Source of the DNA: Thermoguttaceae bacterium
GTDB taxonomy: Bacteria > Planctomycetota > Planctomycetia > Pirellulales > Thermoguttaceae
Direction: 5' to 3'
Length of the DNA stretch: 58,056 nt
Assembly: GCA_029975295.1 (NCBI GenBank)
Contig: JARKPK010000092.1
Coordinates: 1-58,056, forward strand
Positions 42,838 to 52,846 of the stretch are shown one piece after another; within the stretch, counting starts at the first letter, position 1; the number at the start of each line of letters is the position of its first letter. The notes beneath the pieces were generated by a model, which was not told the DNA's origin, ran no database searches, and was given only the letters and a program-made list of their open reading frames with translations. The position numbers were made by a program, and so were the translations under genes.

Positions 42838-44265
42838 GTGTCGCAGGTCAAAAGCCGGATGTCGAGCAAGGTGGCCGATCTTTCGTTGGCCGAGTGGGGG
42901 CGCAAGGAAATCGAGTTGGCCGAGAAGGAAATGCCCGGCCTGATGGCGCTGCGCCGGAAGTATGGTCCGACCAAGCCGCTGCGCGGGGCGCGGATTGCCG
43001 GCTGTTTGCACATGACGATCGAGACGGCCGTGTTGATCGAAACCCTCGTCGAGTTGGGGGCCCAAGTTACCTGGACGAGCTGCAACATCTACTCGACGCA
43101 AGACCAGGCGGCGGCCGCAATCGCCGCGAAGGGAATCCCGGTGTTCGCCTGGAAGGGCGAAACGCTGCAAGACTACTGGGACAACATCCTCCGCCAGCTT
43201 CATTGTTTTGAAGATGCAGACGGCCCGAACCTGCTGCTCGACGACGGCGGCGACCTGACGCTGCTGGTTCACAAAGGCGTCGAGTACGAGGCTGCGGGCG
43301 CCGTGCCCGATCCGGCCGCTGCTTCGCATCCCGAGCAAACGGCGCTGCTGACCACGCTTCGGCGAAGCCTCGAAGAGGATCCGCAGCGGTTCACCCGCAT
43401 GGCCAAAGCGATCCTCGGCGTCAGCGAAGAAACGACCACCGGCGTGCATCGGTTGTACGACATGGCCGCCCGCGGCTCGCTGCTGTTCCCGGCGATCAAT
43501 GTGAACGATTCGGTCACCAAGAGCAAGTTCGACAATCTCTATGGCTGCCGCGAGTCGCTGGCCGACGGGATCAAAAGGGCCACCGGCGTGATGGTGGCGG
43601 GCAAGGTCGTGGTTGTGGCCGGCTACGGCGACGTGGGCAAGGGCTGCGCCCATTCGATGCGCAGTTACGGGGCGCGGGTGATCGTTACCGAAATCGATCC
43701 GATTTGCGCCCTGCAAGCGGCTATGGAAGGTTATGAAGTCACCACAATGGAAGAGGCCGCCCCGCAGGGCAACATCTTTGTGACCGCCACCGGCTGCTGC
43801 GACGTGATCCGCGGCGAACACATCGAGAAGATGCCCGACGGCGCCATCATTTGCAACATCGGGCACTTCGATCTGGAAATCGACGTGGCCTGGTTGAACA
43901 ACACCCCCGGCGTGAAACGCATTCAGATCAAGGACTTGGTCGACAAGTATGTGCTGCCCAACGGGCGATTCGTTCTGTTGCTGGCCGAGGGGCGGTTGGT
44001 CAACTTGGGTTGCGCCGAGGGCCATCCGTCGTTCGTGATGTCGAATTCTTTCACCAACCAGGTTTTGGCGCAATTGGCCCTTTACACCGAGCGCGATCGC
44101 TACCCGCTGGGCGTGCATACCCTGCCGAAGAAGCTCGATGAAGAGGTGGCCCGATTGCACCTCGAACAATTGGGCGTGAAACTAACGCGTCTCACACCCA
44201 AACAATCCGAATACTTGGGCGTGCCGAGCACCGGCCCGTTCAAGCCCGACCACTACCGCTACTAG
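42838..44265 (+). CDS. ahcY: Adenosylhomocysteinase
   Basis: 475 aa from a GTG at 42838, chosen because AAGGAG (42822-42827) lies 10 nt upstream; the frame is open further back to 42628 but that part is not protein-like. It hydrolyses S-adenosylhomocysteine to adenosine and homocysteine, clearing the product inhibitor of methyltransferases. Seen: [35 protein letters not shown], the NAD-binding [33 protein letters not shown] and the C-terminal lysine/tyrosine tail FKPDHYRY that closes over NAD of the neighbouring subunit. Tetrameric cytoplasmic enzyme by family. Confident. Confidence 0.97.
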   Translation: MSQVKSRMSSKVADLSLAEWGRKEIELAEKEMPGLMALRRKYGPTKPLRGARIAGCLHMTIETAVLIETLVELGAQVTWTSCNIYSTQDQAAAAIAAKGIPVFAWKGETLQDYWDNILRQLHCFEDADGPNLLLDDGGDLTLLVHKGVEYEAAGAVPDPAAASHPEQTALLTTLRRSLEEDPQRFTRMAKAILGVSEETTTGVHRLYDMAARGSLLFPAINVNDSVTKSKFDNLYGCRESLADGIKRATGVMVAGKVVVVAGYGDVGKGCAHSMRSYGARVIVTEIDPICALQAAMEGYEVTTMEEAAPQGNIFVTATGCCDVIRGEHIEKMPDGAIICNIGHFDLEIDVAWLNNTPGVKRIQIKDLVDKYVLPNGRFVLLLAEGRLVNLGCAEGHPSFVMSNSFTNQVLAQLALYTERDRYPLGVHTLPKKLDEEVARLHLEQLGVKLTRLTPKQSEYLGVPSTGPFKPDHYRY

Positions 44266-44459
44266 ATAGAGCCTCTACAAAACAGAACTGCGAAGCCGCT
44301 TGCGGCGCAGACGTGGATGCTGCACCGTCAGCCGCGCTTCGCGTTCAGACCGTTCGATCCTCGGAAGTTTCCGAATTGTCCGCGAACGATCGCGGCGATT
44401 AACACGCGTTCGGCCTGCCAAACACGGCCTGCCCGGCGGTGTTGCCTTGTTGATGTTCC

Positions 44460-46952
44460 ATGGCGGCAATGATCCCCACCCCGAATAACGCCGAAAAGAG
44501 CGACCGTCGGCCATTCCCGTTCACGGCCGGCCCGCGGCCCTTGCCGGCGTGGAGGCCATTGTTGGCGCTGTTGCTGTTCGCGGCCCTCGGTTCGGGGGCC
44601 GGTTCGGTGGCGCGGGCGGAATCGCTCGGCGGCGAACCGAAGCGGTTTTGGGCGGTCGGGTTCGACGGCCGGCCGTTCTCGTCGGCGGCGATCGACGGGC
44701 CGTGGTGGGATTCGTCGTCGCGGTTGAGCGGGCGCCTTCTGTTCGACCCGCATCGCCCGCTGCGGTGCGTATACGACGCCTCGCGGCGTCCGCGTCAGCC
44801 GGCGGCCTTCGTCGTCTTGGCCAATGGCGACGTGTTGCCCGGCCGGGTTGTTCGTTATCAGGCCGCCTCGGGCGACGATGAATGGCCCGCACGATTCTTG
44901 GTCATGCCCGAACCGGCGACGATGTCGCCGGAACCTTCGGGCATCTGGATCCGTGCCGATCAAGTGTTCCGCATCGTCGCCGCGGCCACGGACATGCCGG
45001 CGGAAACGCCCGGACAGATCGTGACGCTCGACGGCCGAGCCCTTTCGGCCAATGTGATTCGCTGGTCGGAGCGAGGGTTGCGCGCGCTGACCGACAGCGG
45101 GGTTGTGGTTCTGTCGCTCGATCAGGTGGCCGCCTTGGCCGTGCCGAAGGTCGATCGCACGGCCGCGGTTTGGGCCGATGGCGAGTTCGCGGCGCTGGCG
45201 TCGTTGCCTTGGGTGGCCCGAGCCGAAACGGAGGGCGGCGCAGTGGTCACTTGGCAACGCGGCGTCGAGCAGGTCGTACATCATACGATCAGCCGTCGGA
45301 CGCGAAACGGTTTGGTGCGCGAAACCACCACGTCGCTGGCCGTGCGGCCGCGGTGGGCGATCTCGGGCGTGCTGATACCGGCCGAGGCCGTGGTCAGTCT
45401 TTCGTTGCGAAGAGCCGAGGAGCTGCCCCTGAGCCTCCTGCCCGCCGAGTTGGCCGCTCAAGAGACGGGCATTTACGAATGGCCCTGGCGCGTCAACCGC
45501 GGGGCCCGCGGCGGCGTATTGCGGGTCGGCCCGCTTTGGGCCGATTTGGGGTTGGGCATGCACTCGCGACAGGTGTTGGCGTTCGATCTGCCCGCCGGGG
45601 CGGAAGAATTCGACGCCTGGGTGGGGCTCGATGCCGACGTCTGCCCAACGGCCTGCGCCGGTTATGTCGTCAGCGTCGTCCCGTCCGGTCAAACCGCCCC
45701 GGTGGTGAAAGCACGCGGGATTCTGCGCGGCGGACAAACGGCTGGGCGCGTCGGGCCGATTGATTTGGCGGGCGCCGATCGGTTGATGCTGGCTGCGGAG
45801 TTTGCCGACGACCCTCAAACCGAAGACGCCGCTCCGTGGGACATCGGCGATCATGTCAACTGGTTGTTTCCCATCGTTACGGTTGGCAAAGGCAGCCCCA
45901 TGTCGGCCGCGTCAACGGCATCGATCAATGGCAACAACGGCGGCAACGGCAATAACAGCGGCCATGGCGGCAGCAATGGCGCGCCGCCGACCGCTGCGCG
46001 CGTCGGGGTTCCCGGCAGCCGCGAGGCGATGCTGCGTTGGCTCACACCGGGATGGGAGCTTTGGGCGGTCGAGTTCTCGCGCCCCGATGTGGCGGCAGCC
46101 GCCCGGTTTGACGAAGCCATGAATTGCTGGATATCGGTGCTTGAGCGAAAGGCCTCCGACCGCTTCGTTCTGCGACGCCGGGTCGAGGTTCGTCCGATGT
46201 GCGGCGATGTGTTAGAGGCGATTGTCGGTGTCGATGGCTTCGACCAACGCGATCAGTTTCGTTTGGTGGTTGATGGTCAAGAACAGGAGCCCGCCGACGC
46301 GAGGATGATTACCGTCGGTCCCCAACGAAAGCATCGCCGAGTGCAAAGCGGTTCCCCTGCGCCTCCGGTGGCCAAGTGCATGTTTCTCCGCTGGGACTTG
46401 CAGCGGTTCGCCGGCAAGACGATCGACCTGGAACTGTCGGCCTCGTCGCCCGACAACCGGCCGCAGCAGTGGTACGGCCTGCGTTTCACCGGCCCGTTGG
46501 ACCAACCGCCGGAAGAGCCGCTTCCTCAGCCTCAGGCGGCCCTCAGCGACTTGAAACCATCCGGCGTCAAGTCTGCCCGCGAAGGCCTTGGGCCCCAGGC
46601 CAACCGCCTTCCCCGATCGAGCAGGGGCGTGTCGTCGATCCGACTTCGGGGACGGGGGTTCGAGCAGGGCTACGGGTTTTCGGCCGGTTCAGAGGCCACG
46701 TTCGATCTCGACCCGTCGTGGCGGCGATTCACCGCGTTGGTCGGCTGCTGCGTCGAGGCTGTCGGCCCAGTTCAAGTGCTGATTGACGACGAAGTTGTTC
46801 ACGAGATTGCCCAGCTTGACGAGCTTTCGCCAGCCGCGCCGATCGACGTTCGCCTGCCGGAAGGTTCGAAGTCGCTCACTCTGCGCGTACTCGGAAGCAC
46901 CATGGGCTATTCGGCCGCGGCATTTGTCGAAGCCGGCTTTAGCGTCCGGTAA
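44460..46952 (+). CDS. Exported protein with two NPCBM-like carbohydrate-binding domains
   Basis: 830 aa. Signal sequence at LLALLLFAALGSGAGSVARAE. An N-terminal beta-rich region contains LANGDVLPGRVVRY and IVTLDGRALSANVIRW, a repeated strand motif seen in planctomycete surface proteins. The first NPCBM-type domain covers about 355-475 (LGLGMHSRQVLAFDLPAGAE, FDAWVGLDADV). A Gly/Asn/Ser linker (NGNNGGNGNNSGHGGSNG) follows near 484-503, then a middle domain, and a second NPCBM-like domain at about 720-830 (GYGFSAGSEATFDLDPSW, RFTALVGC). The NPCBM fold binds sugars beside glycosidases; no catalytic domain is seen, so this may be a binding or structural surface protein. It stands alone, 194 bp after ahcY. 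Confidence 0.78.
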   Translation: MAAMIPTPNNAEKSDRRPFPFTAGPRPLPAWRPLLALLLFAALGSGAGSVARAESLGGEPKRFWAVGFDGRPFSSAAIDGPWWDSSSRLSGRLLFDPHRPLRCVYDASRRPRQPAAFVVLANGDVLPGRVVRYQAASGDDEWPARFLVMPEPATMSPEPSGIWIRADQVFRIVAAATDMPAETPGQIVTLDGRALSANVIRWSERGLRALTDSGVVVLSLDQVAALAVPKVDRTAAVWADGEFAALASLPWVARAETEGGAVVTWQRGVEQVVHHTISRRTRNGLVRETTTSLAVRPRWAISGVLIPAEAVVSLSLRRAEELPLSLLPAELAAQETGIYEWPWRVNRGARGGVLRVGPLWADLGLGMHSRQVLAFDLPAGAEEFDAWVGLDADVCPTACAGYVVSVVPSGQTAPVVKARGILRGGQTAGRVGPIDLAGADRLMLAAEFADDPQTEDAAPWDIGDHVNWLFPIVTVGKGSPMSAASTASINGNNGGNGNNSGHGGSNGAPPTAARVGVPGSREAMLRWLTPGWELWAVEFSRPDVAAAARFDEAMNCWISVLERKASDRFVLRRRVEVRPMCGDVLEAIVGVDGFDQRDQFRLVVDGQEQEPADARMITVGPQRKHRRVQSGSPAPPVAKCMFLRWDLQRFAGKTIDLELSASSPDNRPQQWYGLRFTGPLDQPPEEPLPQPQAALSDLKPSGVKSAREGLGPQANRLPRSSRGVSSIRLRGRGFEQGYGFSAGSEATFDLDPSWRRFTALVGCCVEAVGPVQVLIDDEVVHEIAQLDELSPAAPIDVRLPEGSKSLTLRVLGSTMGYSAAAFVEAGFSVR

Positions 46953-47060
46953 ACGGCGTTTTCGGGGCCGCGGTCGCCGTCGCCTCTCTCGGCGTAGAGC
47001 TAAGAAAGCCCGCGAAGGCTGGGCAGTTGGGCTGTCGGGAAGAAATGAAAAAAATCCCTC

Positions 47061-47090
47061 TGGACGTGGTATCGAGAATCGGGATACACT
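47061..47090 (+). promoter_or_regulatory. Possible promoter of the TPR protein gene
   Basis: TGGACG (47061-47066), 18-nt spacer, TACACT (47085-47090), behind an A-rich stretch (47046-47054). About 128 nt upstream of the start codon. Confidence 0.35.
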
Positions 47091-47217
47091 AGCCGCCCAG
47101 GTTGCCCGGTCTGCCACGCTCCCGTGCCGGCGGGGATGCTGAGGGAACAGCTCCTCGAATCAACCGGCCTTCCGCGTCTTTAGCGCCCGGTGCAACCGAA
47201 TCCAGGAGGGATTCGTC

Positions 47218-49782
47218 ATGCGTCAGAACACACCGTCTGATCCGCGTTCCAACGAGGCCGACCGCAATCGTGTTGTCCGCTTCGCTCGGCTGAATTGTTT
47301 GTTGTGCGCGTGCAGCAAGGCCGGGCGAACGTCGGCGCTGACGCTTTCGGTGGTTGCCGGTGGAATCGTCGGCTTGATGGCGAGCCATTGCTTGGCCCAA
47401 AACGGATCTGATCGGCCGCGCTTGGTGATTCCCTCGGAGGCCGCCATCAAGATCGGCCCGCGTATCGAGCCGCAACCATCGGCCGGCGATGATCGGACTG
47501 TTGACGCGCGCAATGCCGTCGAAATGCGCGGCGCGCCCGGTGCAACGCGCGAGCCGGCAGTGCGACGCGCCCATTCGGCCGAGGCCGACGGCGAGGTCGA
47601 TTTCCGTCGGCCGCAAGCCGCGCCGATTCGGCACGCCTCGCCCGGCGATGCCGGCGACGACACCTCGGGACTGCCTTCGCCGTTGCTTGCCGCTCGGCCC
47701 GGACAGGGAGCCGACGCGGCCGACACCCCCGCGCCCAATCGTTCAAGCAACGCGCGTTCTCCCCTGATGGGCGAACCGACGCCGGCAACCTCGTCGCCGC
47801 CGAACCAGATGCGCCCGTCGTCCAGCGGCGAGGCCCCTTGGGGCAGCGATCGGCGACAAGCGGTTGATGAACGCGGCAACGTGCCTCTGCCGGCCGACGA
47901 GCCGATTGCCCCGGAACGCCCTGCCGACGACGAGTTCGCACGGCCGAGTCCGAAGCCGTCGCCACTGTCCCGCGACGGCGAACCGCTGCCGACTCCTCCC
48001 GCCGCCGACAGCCCGAACCGAACCCCCGCGCCCGACGACAAGCCGTTGCCGGCAAGCGACGACGAGCCGTTGCGTCCGATTGCCGAAACGCGCGAAGGCC
48101 CCGCCCGGGTCGAGGCGGCCAGTTTCAGCGGCATCACCCCCGGAGTGACCAAACTGGCCGAGGTGGAAAAGATTTGGGGATTGCCCCGCGAGATGGGCAA
48201 ACAAGACGGATTGCTGATTCAGCGATTCAAGGTCGATCCGTTCGAACGCGTGGAAGTGCATTACGAAGGCGAAACGGTGTCGGCCGTCATGATCCGCTTC
48301 GCCGAAGCGTTTCCGGCCTCGGGCGTGGCCAAACAGCTCGAGTTGCTCGATGTCCGCCCGGTGCTCGTCTCGAACGAGCTGGGCGAAATCCTCGGGCAAG
48401 CGTTTCCCGAACGGGGCGTCTTGTTCGCCTTCGAGCCCAGCGTTGACGATAAGCCGTCGATGAAAGTGGCGCAAATCATCCTCGAACCGATCAGTGCCGA
48501 GCCTTTTGTGTTGCGGGCCGAAACCGATCTGGAGAGCCGCACCAAGTCGGCCTCGCTCGATCTGGAACAGGCGCTAAAGCTCGATCCGAAGAACGCGCGG
48601 GCCTATTGGCTCTACTCGCGGGCGCTGGCTTCATTGGGCAAGATCAACGAGGCGGCTGCCGCCGCGGCCGAGGCCGTTGCGCTGGCCCCGAACGATCCGC
48701 AGTTCCGCGTCAGCCGCGCGCAAGTGCTCGCCCGCCAGGGAAAGATGGTCGAGGCGATGCAAGAGGCGCAGCGGGCCGTCGCGTTGGCAGAAAAGCGCCC
48801 GCACGTCAAAGCCCGCGCTCTGTGCCTGCTGGGCGATCTATCGGCGTCGGGGCCGTCGCCGAACTATCGCCAAGCGTTGCAACTGCACACCGAGGCGGTC
48901 AAGCTGGCCGATCAATGGTCGGAAGACAAGCACCCGGCGATTCGGGTTGTAGCCAAAGAAGTGCTGATCGACGCTCACTTGGGCGCGGCCCACGATATCG
49001 CCTGGGGCGAGTGGAAAGACAAAGAGGCCGCCGTGCCTCATTGGTTGGAGCGAGCGGCAGCAGCAGCCGACGACCTGATCGCCCGCGAGGGCGCCGGCGA
49101 AGACCAGCGATTCCGCGTATGCACCCGCGCGTTGGCGGCCTGCGTGGGCGTCCGCGGCGGGGTGGATCCGACGGTTTGGGCCAAGGCGGTCGTCCATATC
49201 GGCGAAAAGCTGATCGCCTCGACCGAAGACCCGTCGCGTCAATCGCAACTGCGTTGGGATTTGGGCATGGCGCTGTACGACGCCCTGCAAACGTTCCAGA
49301 TGCGCAACGATCACTCGTCGGCGTTGAAATACGGCGAACTGGCCGTGCAACACCTCAGCGCGGCCGACCCGCAACGCTCGCCGGCCACGGAATACCTGCT
49401 CGGTCGGCTCTATTTCCGGCTGGGGGCGGTCTATTCGCTGCGACAGAAAGACCACCGTTCGGCCGTGGCTTGGTTCGACAAGGCCGTGCCCCTGCTGGAA
49501 AAACCGCTGCCGCCCGAGGCCGCAACCGACGTCGGCCGACACGGCGAAACCTTTGTGAGCATGGGCGTTTCCTACTGGGAGATCGGCAAGCGGGATCAGG
49601 CCGTCCGATTGACTCGCCGCGGGGTCGAGTTGATGGAACAGGCCGTGCGGCAAGGCGTTGCCGAAACCGCTTCCCTGGCCGTGCCCTACGGAAACCTTTC
49701 GGCCATGCATCGCCAGTTGGGCGCCGCCGAAGAGGCAAACAGGTATCAGACCATGGCCGCCCGAGCCCGAACGAGCCGATAG
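47218..49782 (+). CDS. Exported Pro-rich TPR-repeat protein
   Basis: 854 aa from ATG 47218, with AGGAGG (47204-47209) at 8 nt. An N-terminal hydrophobic helix (SALTLSVVAGGIVGLMASHCLAQ) acts as signal or anchor. Residues about 75-300 are a Pro/Ala/Asp-rich low-complexity linker. A small domain at about 303-400 starts SGITPGVTKLAEVEKIWGLP, like the repeats of SmpA/OmlA-type lipoprotein domains. TPR repeats occupy about 440 to the end (ALKLDPKNARAYWLYSRALASLG, EAVALAPNDPQFRVSRAQVLARQG, KYGELAVQHLSA). It is probably a periplasmic scaffold. Partners are unknown. Convergent with the cysteine desulfurase gene. Confidence 0.82.
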   Translation: MRQNTPSDPRSNEADRNRVVRFARLNCLLCACSKAGRTSALTLSVVAGGIVGLMASHCLAQNGSDRPRLVIPSEAAIKIGPRIEPQPSAGDDRTVDARNAVEMRGAPGATREPAVRRAHSAEADGEVDFRRPQAAPIRHASPGDAGDDTSGLPSPLLAARPGQGADAADTPAPNRSSNARSPLMGEPTPATSSPPNQMRPSSSGEAPWGSDRRQAVDERGNVPLPADEPIAPERPADDEFARPSPKPSPLSRDGEPLPTPPAADSPNRTPAPDDKPLPASDDEPLRPIAETREGPARVEAASFSGITPGVTKLAEVEKIWGLPREMGKQDGLLIQRFKVDPFERVEVHYEGETVSAVMIRFAEAFPASGVAKQLELLDVRPVLVSNELGEILGQAFPERGVLFAFEPSVDDKPSMKVAQIILEPISAEPFVLRAETDLESRTKSASLDLEQALKLDPKNARAYWLYSRALASLGKINEAAAAAAEAVALAPNDPQFRVSRAQVLARQGKMVEAMQEAQRAVALAEKRPHVKARALCLLGDLSASGPSPNYRQALQLHTEAVKLADQWSEDKHPAIRVVAKEVLIDAHLGAAHDIAWGEWKDKEAAVPHWLERAAAAADDLIAREGAGEDQRFRVCTRALAACVGVRGGVDPTVWAKAVVHIGEKLIASTEDPSRQSQLRWDLGMALYDALQTFQMRNDHSSALKYGELAVQHLSAADPQRSPATEYLLGRLYFRLGAVYSLRQKDHRSAVAWFDKAVPLLEKPLPPEAATDVGRHGETFVSMGVSYWEIGKRDQAVRLTRRGVELMEQAVRQGVAETASLAVPYGNLSAMHRQLGAAEEANRYQTMAARARTSR

Positions 49783-49934
49783 CCGCCGGCCCCGGCCGAA
49801 ACGAATCAGACTTCCCCGGAGCGATGGGCGCCGGCGGCGCGGGGCCAATTCCCGCAGATGTCAGAGGCTGTCCGGAAGGCGGCGAACAGGGGCGCCCTCT
49901 TCCAGTGGGCAAGGGAGACTTTGCGGAAAGCCTC

Positions 49935-51089
49935 TCAGTCTTTCAACTGATTCCACACCGCCGCGATGCGCCGCACGGCCGCGTCAATCTCCTCCTCGGT
50001 ATTCGTGTGCCCAAGGCTGAACCGCAGCGATCGAGCGGCCTGCTCCAACGAAAGCCCCATCGACATCAACGTGGGCGACACCTCGGCCGCCCCGCTGGAA
50101 CAGGCCGATCCGAGGGAACAAGCAATGCCATTGATGCTCAACGCGACCAGCAACACCTGACCATCAACCGCCGGAAAGGTGACGTTGCTCGTTTGCGGCA
50201 CGCGCGGACCGGCAACTCCGTTGATCGCCGCGCCCGGAACGGCCGCCAACAACGCCGATTCGAATCGCTCGCGCAATCGCCGCATCCGCGCAGCCTCGGC
50301 AAAGCCTTCGCGGATGCTCAAATCGAGGGCTTCGGCCATTCCCACCGCCAAGGCGACCGACTCCGTTCCCGGCCGGAGCGAACCTTGCTGCGCGCCGCCG
50401 AACATCAGCGGGCGAATCGGCACGTCGCGTCGAAGCACCAGTGCGCCAATGCCGATCGGGCCGCCGAACTTGTGCGCGCCGACCGCGAGCGACGACACCC
50501 CAAGGTCGGCGAAGCGGATCGGCATCTTTCCGGCTGCCTGCACCGCATCGGTGTGAAACGGCGTCCCAACGTTGCCGCAAAGGCCGGCCAATTGCTCGAT
50601 CGGCTGGACGACGCCCGTCTCGTGATTCGCCATGGTGACGCTGACCACGGCCGTTTCCGCTGAAAGCCAACGTTCGCAGGCTTCGACCACAACCACCCCG
50701 CGTTGATCGACAGGGATCGTATCGAGCCGCCAGCCCTGCTCGAGCAGGTGCTCGGCCGGTTCCAGCACGCTTTGGTGTTCGATTGCCGAAATCATCACCT
50801 GCCCGGGGCTCGAACGGCGCGCCCGGGCAATGCCCAACAGGGCAAGGTTGTTCGCCTCGGTCGCACTTGAGGTGAACACCAAACGGTCGCCCGAGGCTGC
50901 CGACAGATCGGCCCCCAACGCAGCGGCCACACGCCGTCGGGCCTCCTCCAGCAGTTTTTGGGCCGCCTGGCCTAAGCCATGCTGGCTCGCAGGATTGCCC
51001 AAATCCTGCTGCCAAACGCGCCGCATGGCGTCAACCACCTCGGGGCGGATCGGCGTGGTCGCATTGTGGTCGAGATTGATGAAACCCAT
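49935..51089 (-). CDS. Cysteine desulfurase (NifS/IscS family)
   Basis: 384 aa, normal length. A PLP enzyme that removes sulfur from cysteine as enzyme persulfide for Fe-S clusters and thio-modifications. Seen: FINLDHNATTPIRPEV at the N-terminus, VFTSSATEANNLALLG, ISAIEHQSVLEPAEHL (His stacking on PLP), FHTDAVQAAGKM, the PLP-lysine VGAHKFGGPIGIGAL, LRPGTESVALAVGMAEAL, and the catalytic cysteine loop SLGSACSSGAAE. The short loop fits the group I (IscS/NifS) type. No iscU or other assembly gene is adjacent, so its exact role is not fixed. Its promoter must lie in the repeat-bearing gap 51090-51733. Confidence 0.94.
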   Translation of the reverse strand: MGFINLDHNATTPIRPEVVDAMRRVWQQDLGNPASQHGLGQAAQKLLEEARRRVAAALGADLSAASGDRLVFTSSATEANNLALLGIARARRSSPGQVMISAIEHQSVLEPAEHLLEQGWRLDTIPVDQRGVVVVEACERWLSAETAVVSVTMANHETGVVQPIEQLAGLCGNVGTPFHTDAVQAAGKMPIRFADLGVSSLAVGAHKFGGPIGIGALVLRRDVPIRPLMFGGAQQGSLRPGTESVALAVGMAEALDLSIREGFAEAARMRRLRERFESALLAAVPGAAINGVAGPRVPQTSNVTFPAVDGQVLLVALSINGIACSLGSACSSGAAEVSPTLMSMGLSLEQAARSLRFSLGHTNTEEEIDAAVRRIAAVWNQLKD

Positions 51090-51733
51090 GCGTCACATTA
51101 TTGACGGTTGTGCAGGGAAGGCAACGGCGGGCGGCCGCCCGGGCCGAAAAACTGACGAACCGATCGGCCAATGCTCGGCCGAATCGCCCCGCTCATCCGA
51201 GGGGCGATTCGGGTTGGCCCGTGCGACGGAACGAGTTCGCACCGTGGGAAAAACGGCCCAAGGGCTTGCAACTCCTGGCCCGAGCTGCGTTCCGTCCTTC
51301 ACGGTTTCGTCGAGAAAGCAACTCCGAGGCGATCGCCGCCGACTTGCCGGGCCAGACCATTCCCCGCGCCAATGCCCCGCGCCGGCGCTCCGTGCTAATG
51401 TGCCGTGCCAAAGCTCTATACCAGTCTTCCGCGTCAATACCCCGCGCCGATGTTCCGTCCCGATGTTCCGTGCCAGTATCCCGCATCAAGCCGGCGGGAA
51501 CTGCGGTTGCCCTCCGGGTCGCCGTTTGAGTATGATTCTGCCCGCTCGCTCCGCCGGCAAGTGCGAGTTGCACGCGGGTCCGGGCGTCTTTTGATCCTCA
51601 GAGAAACAATGCAACCGCGAGGCTTCTGTTCGCGGAAGTCGGTCGCATGCCGTTCGGCCGGTTTGCATCGGTGCTGTGAGGGTCAAGCCATGAGTTGACA
51701 GACAAATCGTCTATTCGGTCGAAGGAGTCGCCG
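51090..51733. other. Divergent gap carrying the 13-bp tandem repeat array
   Basis: 644 bp between the divergent cysteine desulfurase and a secreted-protein gene. Apart from the array at 51357-51486, only Arg/Pro-rich shadow frames are seen. A TTGACA occurs at 51695 without a matching -10. Confidence 0.5.
51357..51486. repeat. Ten tandem copies of a degenerate 13-bp repeat
   Basis: The stretch divides exactly into ten consecutive 13-mers with no gaps. Consensus is CRATGYYCCGYGC. The two most alike neighbours (51448-51460 and 51461-51473) differ at one base; copy four (51409-51421) is the most diverged. The CCG core at unit positions 8-10 is kept in nine of ten copies. The unit is not a multiple of three, so any translation would change pattern from copy to copy, arguing against coding. 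It looks like an iteron-type binding array or a decaying minisatellite. Confidence 0.85.
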
Positions 51734-52663
51734 ATGAGCAGACGGTCTTCCGGCACGGCGCTGCGCGCCATCGTCATTCTCACGGTGTTGGCGGTTCTGC
51801 CTGTGTTGGCCTTGGGCAGCGCCGTGGTGCCCGATTCGGTTCGCGATTGGTTGTCGCGCTATTGGCCCGCCGTCAAACCGGCGACCGCGCCTGCCCCATC
51901 GCCGTCGCCGCAGTTTCAGCCGGTTCCAGCAACGGCCGTGCCGCCGCTGAACTCCACGGCGCCGTGGCAATCGGGCGGCGAGAACGTTCATCCGGCCAAC
52001 CCGCGTGTTGGGCCGTCGGGCCTGATCGCCCACGGCGGCGAAAACCAACGATTCGCGCCGGCAGCGGCTTCGGGGCATCGCACCGCTGGGGCGCCGCTCG
52101 ATGCTCCGGTCCGTTCCCCCGATTACGCCCCGGCCGCACTGCCGCCAGCCGACGCCATTGCCGGCCGGCCGACGCCTCTGCCGCAGCCGTCTTCGGCACA
52201 ATCGCCCTGGGCGTCCAACGCCCCCGAAGCCGGTTCGAGCGAATCCAACGATCGCGCAACAGCAGTGCTGCCGATCAGCTACCAGGCGCCTCCCCGCGAA
52301 TCGCCCGACGCGAGGGCTGCGGCCGCGGTGTCGCATCAGTACGATGCCCCCATCCCGATGGCCGAGATGCCTGCTGCGGCCTCACCGGCGGGTTCTGGCA
52401 ACTGGTCTGCCGGAGCGCAAGGCGACGGCAACCAAGGCGCACAGTTCCAGTCGTTCCAACGTCGGCTGCACGATTTGGGCGCAACCTATTTGTTGCTCGA
52501 AACCTGGGGCAGCCAGCAGCAGTTGTACCGTTGCTTCTGCAAGGTGGCCATCGGCGGGAACCCGAATTGCACGCGGCATTTCGAGGCCACCGACCCCGAC
52601 CCGCTCCGCGCCCTGGCCGTGGTGACCGAACAGGTCGAGCACTGGCAACACGCTCAACCGTAG
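51734..52663 (+). CDS. Exported Pro/Ala-rich protein with a small C-terminal domain
   Basis: 309 aa from ATG 51734, with GAAGGAG (51721-51727) at 6 nt. An N-terminal hydrophobic helix (AIVILTVLAVLPVLALGSAVV) is signal or anchor. Residues about 45-235 are a Pro/Ala/Ser-rich linker without recognisable domains. A compact domain at about 240-309 has FQRRLHDLGATYLLLETWG, then YRCFCKVAIGGNPNCTRHF with three cysteines, and DPLRALAVVTEQVEHW. The ending reads like a conserved planctomycete domain, but I cannot name it. Located at the inner membrane or exported. It precedes the J-domain-like protein by 183 bp on the same strand. Confidence 0.75.
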   Translation: MSRRSSGTALRAIVILTVLAVLPVLALGSAVVPDSVRDWLSRYWPAVKPATAPAPSPSPQFQPVPATAVPPLNSTAPWQSGGENVHPANPRVGPSGLIAHGGENQRFAPAAASGHRTAGAPLDAPVRSPDYAPAALPPADAIAGRPTPLPQPSSAQSPWASNAPEAGSSESNDRATAVLPISYQAPPRESPDARAAAAVSHQYDAPIPMAEMPAAASPAGSGNWSAGAQGDGNQGAQFQSFQRRLHDLGATYLLLETWGSQQQLYRCFCKVAIGGNPNCTRHFEATDPDPLRALAVVTEQVEHWQHAQP

Positions 52664-52846
52664 CGGCCGAGGCAGCGGCGACAACGGAAAAAACCTCGCC
52701 CGGCGGCGATTGCCAACGGGCCGGACTCGCCACCGATCGCGCGGCGTTCTGCCGTCGTCTTAGCGGCGTTTCGCTGCCTTCTAGGCTGGCGCAACAGCCC
52801 CGGAGAATCGCTTGCCGTTGGCGGCTTCGCACCGCATAATGGCGGT

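Noticed and set aside
48606-50663. 685-codon plus-strand frame across the TPR gene and cysteine desulfurase
   Set aside because: Arg/Gly-rich shadow that overlaps two well-supported genes in other frames.
51357-51486. CRISPR array
   Set aside because: The 13-bp units are directly adjacent with no spacers, and no cas genes are nearby.
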